Origin: Aestuariispira insulae
GTDB lineage: Bacteria > Pseudomonadota > Alphaproteobacteria > UBA8366 > Aestuariispiraceae
Assembly (NCBI RefSeq): GCF_003385955.1
Contig: NZ_QRDW01000016.1
Location: 1 to 64,000 of the forward strand
Length of the DNA stretch: 64,000 nt
Direction: 5' to 3'
Shown here: positions 25,685 through 33,742 of the stretch, one piece after another
How the letters are laid out: each line of letters opens with the position of its first letter
Position numbering within the stretch: the first letter of the stretch is position 1
Program-made: the position numbers and the translations under genes
The notes under the pieces: generated by a model
What the model was told of the DNA's origin: nothing
What the model saw: only the letters and a program-made list of their open reading frames with translations
Database searches by the model: none

Positions 25685-27141
25685 TCGTGGAAACGATAAC
25701 CAAACAGATTTGCCGTTTGCAGGGGCAGGTGACCAGCTTGCAGAGCGGCCTGAATCCCCTTCCGGAAGCCCTTTTCCAGGAAGAGGATGGTGCCATCCGG
25801 TTGCGCATTAAGGCAGCCGGCCATGCGTTGATGGCTTCCCTCCGCTGTAATGGCGAAAGCCTTGTTGACGCTCAGATTGACGCGGGTGGTGAAGCCCTGT
25901 TGGAAGTGGGCGCATTACCTGCGGGTCAGCAGGTGCTGCGTCTCCACTGCCAGGTGGATGGGGCCCTGGCACCGGTGGTCACCCATATCGCCTATGTGCT
26001 CTCCGGCGATCTGGCAACTTTCCGGCATGAAAGACAGGGCGATCCTTTGGTAGATGCCATTGGAGAATTGCTGGAGAAGTGGGATCTGCCAGGCGGGGTT
26101 ATGGCCAGCGCCCAGGAGAAAGGCGAAATCCAGTCAACGGCCATTGGCTGGGCAGATGCGGCTGCAGGCGTGCCGCTCAATGAAAACCATCGATTTAGGG
26201 CGGCTTCCCTCGGGAAGGTGATCACGACAGCGTCGATCTATCAGCTGGTGGAGCAGGGCAGCCTGTCATTGGATATCCCGGTGGCCGAAGCCCTGGGCAT
26301 GTCGGATCGCCATGCGGCGGTTTTTGAGGGGGCCAGCATCAAACATCTGTTGCGTATGTCCTGCGGGGTTCAGGTGGATTCGGCTACCGGCGCGCCATCG
26401 CCTCTGGAGGCGGGTACCCTAGCGGAAAAACCGGATCTGCATTCGATTGTTTCCCGAGACTGGCTCGAGCAGGTGCTGGATACCGCCCAGCGTCATTTCA
26501 CACCGGGCGAAAAATTCGATTATCACACGGATAACTACTGGCTGTTGGGCCGGATCATAGAGCAGGTCAGCGGGATATCCTATGCGGATTACGTGATCCG
26601 CAATATTTTCCAGCCGCTGGGCCTGAACGACATCTGCCTGGCGACCACTTTTGCCGATGGCCGTCATCCCGATGAAGTGATCTATCATGAAGGGGACTGT
26701 CCGCCGGAAGCGCCCCAGGCGGCGATGGGCGTTGAGGGCATGGTGCCCGCCCCCTATCAGCGGGTTATGCCGATCCGCGATGCTATGGGCGGCTGGCTGG
26801 TGACCGCGGCCGAGATGGTGAAGCTGAACCAGCATCTGACCGATCTGGCGCCTTCGCTTGTCAATGAGGCCAGCCTGGAAGGGATGCTCGGTCGGGAAGG
26901 GGCGGCCCCGATGCCGACCGAATGGTATTACGGCGATGGATTATTTGTGCAAAACCCGGCGGGCCGGGGGCTTACTCCGCAACTGGTCTGGTGGCATTTT
27001 GGCCTGGTGCCGGGCTGTTCTGGCCTGTTGGCGCGGATCCGCGGGCGGCATATTTCTCTGCTGGTCAATGGCGCACCGGTAAAGCAGAATATCTTTCTGG
27101 CCACTCTCTGGCGGGTGGTTTTGAAAGCGGTGGGACGGTGA
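25681..27141 (+). CDS. class C beta-lactamase-fold serine hydrolase with extra N-terminal domain
   Basis: A 486-residue protein. Residues 1-120 form a beta-rich domain I do not recognise. Residues 120-486 are a penicillin-binding/esterase fold with S176-L-G-K179 (nucleophile motif) and WHFG as the third motif. The usual YSN second motif is Y281-H-T283, so the general-base region is changed. No signal peptide is visible, which argues for a cytoplasmic esterase, thioesterase or acyltransferase acting on the pathway product rather than a beta-lactamase. TTG 25681 overlaps the upstream stop; GTG 25687 is an alternative. Confidence 0.8.
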   Translation: MIVETITKQICRLQGQVTSLQSGLNPLPEALFQEEDGAIRLRIKAAGHALMASLRCNGESLVDAQIDAGGEALLEVGALPAGQQVLRLHCQVDGALAPVVTHIAYVLSGDLATFRHERQGDPLVDAIGELLEKWDLPGGVMASAQEKGEIQSTAIGWADAAAGVPLNENHRFRAASLGKVITTASIYQLVEQGSLSLDIPVAEALGMSDRHAAVFEGASIKHLLRMSCGVQVDSATGAPSPLEAGTLAEKPDLHSIVSRDWLEQVLDTAQRHFTPGEKFDYHTDNYWLLGRIIEQVSGISYADYVIRNIFQPLGLNDICLATTFADGRHPDEVIYHEGDCPPEAPQAAMGVEGMVPAPYQRVMPIRDAMGGWLVTAAEMVKLNQHLTDLAPSLVNEASLEGMLGREGAAPMPTEWYYGDGLFVQNPAGRGLTPQLVWWHFGLVPGCSGLLARIRGRHISLLVNGAPVKQNIFLATLWRVVLKAVGR

Positions 27142-27152
27142 GGGGCGCACGC

Positions 27153-28061
27153 GTGACGCAATCAAGACGAACAGTATTGGAAGCGGAAAACCTGGCCAAG
27201 CATTTCGGCAAGACCGCCGCAGTGAATGATGTCAGCCTGAGCACGAAGGAAGGCGAGATCCTGGCGATCCTGGGCCCTAACGGGGCCGGTAAAACCACGC
27301 TGACCGAATTGCTGACGGGGTTGCGTCAGCCGGACAAGGGCACGGTCAGGGTTTTGGGCGATCCGCCGAGCAGCATGCGTGCAAGGAACCGGATTGGCCT
27401 GACCCCGCAGAATGTGGCCCTGCCGAAAACCTTGAAAGTGAAAGAGCTGTTGCCCTATGTGGCTGCGCATTTCGATACACCCCTGCCGGTGGATCTGGCG
27501 AAATCCTGGTTCCTGCTGGATGGCCTGATGGACCGCAATGCCGGTGATTTGAGCGGCGGTCAGATGCGCCGGGTGGCGCTGGCGGCGGCCTTCATGGGCC
27601 AGCCCAAGCTGGCCTTCCTGGACGAACCGACCACCGGCCTGGATATCCAGGCCAAACGCGCCTTGTGGAAATCGATCCGGGCGGCGGCCCACAGGAATGT
27701 TCAGATTACCCTCACCACCCATGACCTGGATGAGGTACAGGAATTGGCGGACCGGGTGATTGTCATCAACCGGGGCCGGATCTTGCTGGAAGACAGCCCG
27801 GACCGGGTGCGCCGCCGTTTGGGGCATAGGAGGCTTTCTTTCCGGAGCGCGCCGGTCAACGGTGATGCACCGTTCCCTGGCGCGGTTCAGGAGGCCGGGC
27901 GCTGGGTGGTTGATGTCGCAGATGGCGATCAGGCTGTCCGCGATTTGGTTCGGTCCGGGGTGGCCTTTGAGGACTTGGAGCTGGCCCCAGCCAGCCTTGA
28001 GGACGCGATCCTGGCCGAGTTGGAACGCAGCGAACAAGCGGACAAAGGGACGGTTTCATGA
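27153..28061 (+). CDS. ABC exporter ATP-binding protein
   Basis: A 302-residue ABC ATPase with Walker A GPNGAGKTT, Q-loop TPQN, signature LSGGQMRR, Walker B LAFLDEPTTGLD and switch TTHD; the C-terminal part resembles ABC-2 (DrrA/NodI-like) drug and lipid exporters. The frame is open far upstream, but GTG 27153 (GGGG 7 nt upstream) or GTG 27138 gives a sensible N-terminus. It overlaps its permease by ATGA. Confidence 0.88.
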   Translation: MTQSRRTVLEAENLAKHFGKTAAVNDVSLSTKEGEILAILGPNGAGKTTLTELLTGLRQPDKGTVRVLGDPPSSMRARNRIGLTPQNVALPKTLKVKELLPYVAAHFDTPLPVDLAKSWFLLDGLMDRNAGDLSGGQMRRVALAAAFMGQPKLAFLDEPTTGLDIQAKRALWKSIRAAAHRNVQITLTTHDLDEVQELADRVIVINRGRILLEDSPDRVRRRLGHRRLSFRSAPVNGDAPFPGAVQEAGRWVVDVADGDQAVRDLVRSGVAFEDLELAPASLEDAILAELERSEQADKGTVS

Positions 28062-28780
28062 TTCTTCTGCATTTCCGTTTCATCCTGCTGCAGCTCTTCC
28101 GCATCCCGGCTTTCCTGGTGCCGACAGTGCTGTTCCCGACCATGCTCTATCTGTTTTTCGGCGGGCCTAATGGTGGGGATCTGATCGATGCGCAATTTCC
28201 GCTGGGGTCGTTTTGCGTCTTTGCCGTGATGGGTGTGGCTTTCTATCAGTTTGGGGTCGGGATTGCCGATGATCGCGGGTCGCCGTGGGAAAGCTTCATG
28301 CGGGTTCTGCCGGTGACCCTGTTCCAGCGATTCACCGCGAGGATTATGGCTGCCGGCGTGATTGCCGGGCTGGCGATCCTGTGTCTTGGCATTGCTGGCT
28401 GGTCCTATGGCGTGACTTTTTCATTCGGCACCTGGTTCGGGGTCGGCCTCGCCCTGCTGGCCGGGACGATTCCCTTCTGCTTGTTCGGGGTGGCTTTGGG
28501 CTATTTGGCTCCGCAAAAAGCGGCAGTGCCGATTGCCAATTTGATTTATCTGCCACTGTCCTTCCTGGGATCGGTGTGGAGCCATCCGGACAGTTTGCCG
28601 GAAGGCGTGGCGGCCTTTTCGCCCTATTTGCCCTCCAGGATGTTTGCCGAACTGGTCTGGGCCGCGATTGATGGCCGGTTCAACCTGCCGCAATTGGGCT
28701 GGCTGGCGCTATATGCCGTTGCTGCCTTTGGGCTGTGCGTCTGGGCCTATCGGCGCCATGAAAGCCGGGCTTATACCTGA
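28058..28780 (+). CDS. ABC-2 type exporter permease
   Basis: A 240-residue membrane protein with six predicted helices and the ABC-2 signature pattern near residues 160-190 (YLPLSFLGSVWSHPDSLPEG). It pairs with the ATPase encoded just before to flip or export a lipid or small molecule across the inner membrane. No periplasmic adaptor or outer-membrane channel of the tripartite type is in the operon. Confidence 0.87.
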   Translation: MILLHFRFILLQLFRIPAFLVPTVLFPTMLYLFFGGPNGGDLIDAQFPLGSFCVFAVMGVAFYQFGVGIADDRGSPWESFMRVLPVTLFQRFTARIMAAGVIAGLAILCLGIAGWSYGVTFSFGTWFGVGLALLAGTIPFCLFGVALGYLAPQKAAVPIANLIYLPLSFLGSVWSHPDSLPEGVAAFSPYLPSRMFAELVWAAIDGRFNLPQLGWLALYAVAAFGLCVWAYRRHESRAYT

Positions 28781-28806
28781 TTGTTGATGAGTGAGTAAAA
28801 TTGTCG

Positions 28807-29829
28807 ATGTTGAAACTGGTTGATCTGACGGAAGAGACTGCGCCAAAGATCCGGGATCTGATGTATAAGGTCTTTGGCTACAGCCATTCGGGCAAACATC
28901 TCTATCAGCCTGCAGAGCTGCTGGCGCGTTATCAGCGCGGTGATTTTGTGCCGATGATGGTGGCGGATCGGGAGGATGACCGCCTTTTGGGCTATTTCGA
29001 TATGGGCTTTCCCTTCGGCGGGCGGGATGTCGCCTGGTTCGGCTGTCTTGCGTTGGATCCGGACCTGAATGAAATGACACGTATGGCGGTGCTGAACACC
29101 TTGTTGAAAGACTGCATCGACAAGGTTGGCAAAAGCTTTCGTTATGACGGTCTGCGCCTGGTGATCACGACCGACACAGTGGACCATACCCTGTCCCAGC
29201 GCCTGTCCGGTCAGTTTGGCTTGATCAATGTGGGGCTTTTGTTTGCCACGGTACCGACTGGCGGCCATCAGTTCCGCGGCGGTTACCGGCCCCAGGGCGC
29301 GGCGGTGGAGATCCGTCAGGGCCGCCGCCCTGAGGTGCTGTCGGTTTATCCTGCCTATAAATTCCTGGATCCCTATGATTGTTACCTGGCGCCCGACCAT
29401 GCGGAATTGACCCTGCCGCTATATGAGGCGCTGGACCTGCCGGTGACCTTCCGGGAGGTGCCTGCGGAACCGGCGGACAAGATGACAGTGATGAGGGAAT
29501 ATCCGGATCTGGGCCGGGGGATCGTGACCCTGGAAATCGAGCGGATTGGTGAGGATATTGAAACAGTCCTAAAAGAACGTGTGGATCATTTCCGGACCGG
29601 CTACATCCCGGCCATACATGTGTTGGTGCCGCAATATCCCCAGGACCCGGCTGTGGCGCATCAGGTGTTGGCTGGCCTTGGTGGCCTGTTTGGCGGGCTG
29701 TTCCCAAGGTTCAAAGGTAGGGATATGATCCTGATGCAACTGGTGGATCCAGATGAACGTCTGGTGGATGAAAGCCGCCTGAAGGATGAAGCTGCGCGCA
29801 AGGTTGCGCATATGGGCCGGGAGGGCTGA
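28807..29829 (+). CDS. GNAT-fold-like protein of unknown substrate
   Basis: A 340-residue soluble protein. The N-terminal half (about 1-150) has the look of an N-acyltransferase fold: TEETAPKIRDLMYKVFGYS, a central DRLLGYFDMGFPFGGRDVAWF strand pair and a following helix. The C-terminal half is alpha/beta and unrecognised. ATG 28807 or TTG 28801 may start it; the ribosome site is weak. It lies between the exporter and epimerase genes and could acylate or acetylate the sugar or amino acid part. The family call is tentative. Confidence 0.5.
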   Translation: MLKLVDLTEETAPKIRDLMYKVFGYSHSGKHLYQPAELLARYQRGDFVPMMVADREDDRLLGYFDMGFPFGGRDVAWFGCLALDPDLNEMTRMAVLNTLLKDCIDKVGKSFRYDGLRLVITTDTVDHTLSQRLSGQFGLINVGLLFATVPTGGHQFRGGYRPQGAAVEIRQGRRPEVLSVYPAYKFLDPYDCYLAPDHAELTLPLYEALDLPVTFREVPAEPADKMTVMREYPDLGRGIVTLEIERIGEDIETVLKERVDHFRTGYIPAIHVLVPQYPQDPAVAHQVLAGLGGLFGGLFPRFKGRDMILMQLVDPDERLVDESRLKDEAARKVAHMGREG

Positions 29830-29833
29830 CCCC

Positions 29834-30946
29834 ATGGGCCGTCGGATATTGATCACAGGCGGGGCCGGGTTTGTCGGGTCGAATCTGTCGCTGCATTTGA
29901 AAGCCGAAAATCCAGGTAATGAAGTGATCGCGCTTGATAATTTGAAGCGGCGCGGATCTGAATTGAACCTGTCGAGGTTGGCTGCCGGCGGCGTTGTCTT
30001 TCAGCATGGTGATGTGCGCACAACAGAGGATCTGGCGGCGGTTGGCGCGGTGGATCTGCTGATTGAATGTTCGGCAGAGCCCAGTGTGCATGCGGGCCAG
30101 GATGGCAGCCTGGGTTACCTGATCAATTCCAATCTGATCGGTGCGATTAACTGTTTTGACCATGCAAGGGCCCATGGCAGCGATGTGATTTTTCTTTCCA
30201 GCAGCCGGGTATATCCCATTCCCGTCTTGCGGGACCTGCCTTTGGTGCACGAAGGGGGCCGTCTGGACATTCCGGCTGGGCATGCCGGTACCGGCTGGTC
30301 CTGTGCCGGCATCTCGACGGACTGTCCATTGTTGGGGCACCGATCGCTTTATGGTGCGACCAAACTGTCGGCGGAATTGTTGCTGGAGGAATACCGGCAA
30401 AGCTTCGGGTTGCGTACCATCATTAACCGATTTGGCGTGCTGGCCGGCCCCTGGCAGATGGGCAAGGTGGATCAGGGTTTCATCGCACTCTGGGCGGCTC
30501 GCCATCTTTTTGGCGGAGAGTTGAAATATCTCGGTTTCGGCGGGTATGGGCATCAGGTCCGCGACGTCTTGCATGTGGCGGATATGTGCCGGTTGATTTC
30601 TTTCCAGATCCAGCAGATGGACAAGCTGTCCGGCGGCATATTCAACGCAGGTGGCGGCGCGGACAACAGCATATCCCTGGCGGAACTGACAGAGGAATGC
30701 CGGAAACTGGCTGGGCGGGAAATGTCGATCCAGCCGGTTGCGGAAACCGCTGCGGTGGATATTCCCTGGTATATCACGGATAATTCGGCAGTGACCGGTG
30801 CGACCGGCTGGACGCCCAAGATCGGCATCAAGTCGCTTTTGGAAGATGTGTTTGGTTGGCTGGACGCTAACCGGGCGCTTTTGCAACCAATCTTTTCACC
30901 GGAGGGGGCAGGCACCACCTCCAAAGAAAGGCAAAAACCACAATGA
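29834..30946 (+). CDS. NAD-dependent sugar-nucleotide epimerase (CDP-paratose 2-epimerase-like)
   Basis: A 370-residue extended SDR with GGAGFVG (9-15), catalytic Y173-x3-K177 in LYGATK, and the [15 protein letters not shown] and [17 protein letters not shown] segments typical of CDP-paratose 2-epimerase-like enzymes. It would act on a nucleotide sugar for the pathway glycosyltransferase. ATG 29834 has GGGAGGG 8 nt upstream. It overlaps the following epimerase gene by ATGA. Confidence 0.85.
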   Translation: MGRRILITGGAGFVGSNLSLHLKAENPGNEVIALDNLKRRGSELNLSRLAAGGVVFQHGDVRTTEDLAAVGAVDLLIECSAEPSVHAGQDGSLGYLINSNLIGAINCFDHARAHGSDVIFLSSSRVYPIPVLRDLPLVHEGGRLDIPAGHAGTGWSCAGISTDCPLLGHRSLYGATKLSAELLLEEYRQSFGLRTIINRFGVLAGPWQMGKVDQGFIALWAARHLFGGELKYLGFGGYGHQVRDVLHVADMCRLISFQIQQMDKLSGGIFNAGGGADNSISLAELTEECRKLAGREMSIQPVAETAAVDIPWYITDNSAVTGATGWTPKIGIKSLLEDVFGWLDANRALLQPIFSPEGAGTTSKERQKPQ

Positions 30947-32022
30947 CGGTTGCCATCATCACCGGCTCTTCGGGGCTTGTCGGCGCGGAAGCCTGCCGTT
31001 TTTATGCGGCCAAAGGTTATGATGTTGTCGGGATCGACAATGACATGCGCCAATCCTTTTTCGGCAAGGATGCCTCAACCCAATGGTCCCGGCAGGAACT
31101 GGAGCGGGATCTGAAAGGGTATCAACATGCGGCAGTTGATATCCGGGACCGCGAGGCGGTCGATGCGCTTTTTGCCCGGTTCAAGGGCAATATCGCCGTG
31201 GTGATCCATGCGGCGGCCCAGCCCTCCCATGACTGGGCGGCCAGCGATCCGATCACGGATTTTACCGTGAATGCCAACGGCACCATGGTGATGCTGGAAG
31301 CTTGCCGCGCCCATGCGCCGGACGCAGCGTTCATCTATTGCAGCACCAACAAGGTTTATGGCGATACGCCCAATAGTCTGCCCCTGATGGAAGTGGAAGG
31401 CCGCTGGGAGCTGGATCCAACCCATCCCTATGCCGCCCATGGCATTGATGAGGAGATGTCGCTCGACCGGACCAAACATTCCCTGTTTGGTGTCTCTAAG
31501 GCATCTGCCGATTTAATGGTGCAGGAATATGGCCGCTATTTCGGTATGAAGACCGCTTGTTTCCGGGCTGGCTGTATCACGGGGGCCGGACATTCAGGCG
31601 CACAGTTGCACGGTTTTCTTTCCTATCTGATGCGCTGTGCGATTACCGGCACGCCCTATACGATCTTCGGCTATAAGGGCAAGCAGGTGCGGGACAATAT
31701 TCACGCCCATGACCTGGTCTCCGCCTTCTGGCATTTTGGCGAGACCCCCTCGCGGCCGGGCGTTGTTTATAATATCGGCGGGTCGCGCCATGCGAACTGT
31801 TCCATCCTGGAAGCGATTGCCCAATGCGAGGATCTGACGGGCCGTGAGATGAACTGGACCTATAGTGATGAAAACCGGATCGGGGACCATGTCTGGTGGA
31901 TCAGCGATGTACGCCGCTTCCAGGCGGATTATCCGGATTGGTCCTTCAAATATGATCTGAAGGCCACGCTGAGCGAGATGCATGATGTGATGAAAGCCCG
32001 CTTGGCGGGTGAAGCCGCCTGA
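30943..32022 (+). CDS. NAD-dependent epimerase/dehydratase with Phe in place of catalytic Tyr
   Basis: A 359-residue extended SDR with GSSGLVG (8-14), [11 protein letters not shown] and [17 protein letters not shown], close to CDP-tyvelose epimerase-like proteins. The YxxxK position reads F182-GVS-K186 (LFGVSK), so the catalytic Tyr is missing; this form may be general in its subfamily but implies altered chemistry or a partner role with the upstream epimerase, to which it is translationally coupled. It ends 14 bp before an FkbM gene. Confidence 0.82.
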   Translation: MTVAIITGSSGLVGAEACRFYAAKGYDVVGIDNDMRQSFFGKDASTQWSRQELERDLKGYQHAAVDIRDREAVDALFARFKGNIAVVIHAAAQPSHDWAASDPITDFTVNANGTMVMLEACRAHAPDAAFIYCSTNKVYGDTPNSLPLMEVEGRWELDPTHPYAAHGIDEEMSLDRTKHSLFGVSKASADLMVQEYGRYFGMKTACFRAGCITGAGHSGAQLHGFLSYLMRCAITGTPYTIFGYKGKQVRDNIHAHDLVSAFWHFGETPSRPGVVYNIGGSRHANCSILEAIAQCEDLTGREMNWTYSDENRIGDHVWWISDVRRFQADYPDWSFKYDLKATLSEMHDVMKARLAGEAA

Positions 32023-32036
32023 AAGGAACGGAAAAC

Positions 32037-32750
32037 ATGGTCAGACCGCCGCTTCAATCATCCAGGGCCGCCATGGCGGCGGTCCGGTCGGGCAAGGATG
32101 ACGGTGCTTTTCTATTGCAAAAAGAGACTGTGGGTTCAGTCCGGGTGATTTTTGATATCGGCGGGCATCAGGGCGAGACCAGTCGCCGCTATGTTGATCT
32201 CTTTCCACAAGCCCAGATCCATTTTTTTGAGCCGCAGGAAAAAGCACGGGCAAAGGCGGAAACGCTTTTGTCCGGGCAGAATATTGTCTTCAATAGCAGT
32301 GCCATGGCCGAAAAGGCCGGTGAAGCCACCTTTTTCATCAATGGCTTCACCGCCGCCAGCTCCCTCCAGCCCGCCCATGAAAAGGCCGGAGAAAACTGGC
32401 CTGCGGCGGCATTGAAGATCCGTGAGGAAATCAACGTGCCGGTGGATACGGTCGATGATTATTGCGCTGCCCGTGGGATCGAAGCCATTGATATCCTGAA
32501 AATCGATGTCCAGGGCCATGAGTTGAAGGTGCTGGAAGGTGCATCAGCGATGCTTGGCGATAAGAAAATCCGGCTGGTCTATTTCGAATATATCCATTGC
32601 GCGACCTATGCTGATCAGGCGGATATCGCAGACTATATCCGCTTCATGGATGATCATGGCTACCGGATGCTGTCCATTTTCAATCTTGTCCAGGGAGCAG
32701 GCGGCCTTAATCAGTGCGATCTGCTGTTTAAACCGGCAGACCGCGACTGA
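32037..32750 (+). CDS. FkbM-family methyltransferase
   Basis: A 237-residue class I SAM-dependent methyltransferase with FDIGGHQGE (SAM loop), FFEPQEKARAKAE and the FkbM hallmark DILKIDVQGHELKVLEGA. FkbM enzymes O-methylate sugars or polyketides. The preceding epimerases suggest a deoxysugar or sugar hydroxyl as target. GGAACGGA precedes ATG 32037. It ends the rightward operon, 3 bp from the convergent ACP gene. Confidence 0.87.
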   Translation: MVRPPLQSSRAAMAAVRSGKDDGAFLLQKETVGSVRVIFDIGGHQGETSRRYVDLFPQAQIHFFEPQEKARAKAETLLSGQNIVFNSSAMAEKAGEATFFINGFTAASSLQPAHEKAGENWPAAALKIREEINVPVDTVDDYCAARGIEAIDILKIDVQGHELKVLEGASAMLGDKKIRLVYFEYIHCATYADQADIADYIRFMDDHGYRMLSIFNLVQGAGGLNQCDLLFKPADRD

Positions 32751-32753
32751 GGG

Positions 32754-32999
32754 TTAACCGGCCATGTGCTTTTCCAGCGCATCGGCCACTTGGGAAAGCG
32801 TCTCGAAATAGGCGCTTTCCTGAGGCGGCAGATCCAGGCCGAAGGTTTCTTCGGCACCGGATACCAAGGCCACATGGGCAAAGGAATCCCAGGCGCGGGT
32901 TTCTTCCATGCTGGTGGTCATGCTCAAGTTGTCGGCTGGCAGGTCGAAGGCTTCGGCCGCCAGCCGGATCACGGTGTTTTCGATCTGGTCCCTGGTCAT
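32754..32999 (-). CDS. acyl carrier protein 2
   Basis: An 81-residue ACP with phosphopantetheine Ser39 in the WDSFAHV motif. The W-DS form resembles carriers for amino acid or polyketide starters rather than housekeeping AcpP. Its ATG shares an A with the fabG stop (TGATG), so it is coupled to the KS-CLF and FabG genes. Confidence 0.88.
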   Translation of the reverse strand: MTRDQIENTVIRLAAEAFDLPADNLSMTTSMEETRAWDSFAHVALVSGAEETFGLDLPPQESAYFETLSQVADALEKHMAG

Positions 33000-33742
33000 C
33001 AATGGATCATCCCGCCATCAACGGTGAGGGTCTGGCCCTGGATGTAAGACGCCTCGTCAGACAGCAGGAATGTGACCGCATTGGCGATCTCTTCCGGCTG
33101 GCCGAAACGGCCGTTGGGAATATAGCCCAGATATTCCTTCTTATGTTTCGGGCTTAATGTCTTCAGCATATCGGTCTCGACAAAACCCGGAATGACGCAA
33201 TTGGCCCGAATTCCGTATTTCGCCAGTTCCAGGGCAAGGGTCCGGGTGAGCGCGATGACCCCGCCTTTGGCAGCAGCATAATTCGACTGGCCCGGACGAC
33301 CGCTTACCGCCGTGGTTGAACTGATATTCACAATCGCGCCTGATTGCTGGCGCATCATGGTTTTTGCCGCAGCACGGCAGGTCAGGAAAGGCGCGGTCAG
33401 GTCGGTCTGTAACACCTGGTCCCAGGCATCCTGGGGCATCATGGCGACAAAGGCATCGCGGGTAATGCCTGCATTATTGACCAAAAGGTCGATGTTGCCT
33501 CGCTCAGAGAGGATCTGTGCCATGGCATCCTCAACCGCCTGCTGATTAGCAACATCGAAGGGGAGCAGGCTGACGGTCAGGCCTTCCTCGGCCAGTTCGG
33601 CGGCGAGATTGTCCGCGTCGCGTTTGCCGCGGCGGTAATTGACATAGACATGGGCCCCTTCCCGGGCCAGCCGTTTCACCACTGCGGCCCCGATGCCCCG
33701 GCTGCCGCCGGTCACCAGGGCTGTTTTTCCTTCAAACTTCAT
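32999..33742 (-). CDS. FabG-like 3-oxoacyl-ACP reductase
   Basis: A 247-residue classical SDR ketoreductase with TGGSRGIG at the cofactor loop, NNAGITRD, and the catalytic triad S142, Y155 and K159 (SNYAAAK). It reduces the beta-keto group made by the ketosynthase. The gene starts at ATG 33742, overlapping the KS-CLF stop (TGATG), and ends on the ACP start in the same way. Confidence 0.9.
   Translation of the reverse strand: MKFEGKTALVTGGSRGIGAAVVKRLAREGAHVYVNYRRGKRDADNLAAELAEEGLTVSLLPFDVANQQAVEDAMAQILSERGNIDLLVNNAGITRDAFVAMMPQDAWDQVLQTDLTAPFLTCRAAAKTMMRQQSGAIVNISSTTAVSGRPGQSNYAAAKGGVIALTRTLALELAKYGIRANCVIPGFVETDMLKTLSPKHKKEYLGYIPNGRFGQPEEIANAVTFLLSDEASYIQGQTLTVDGGMIH

Noticed and set aside
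27162-28037. 291-codon minus-strand frame
   Set aside because: Mirror of the ABC ATPase gene; the real frame has all ABC motifs.
29711-30886. 391-codon open frame on the minus strand
   Set aside because: Antisense to the first epimerase, which has clear Rossmann and YxxxK motifs; the antisense product has no recognisable domain.
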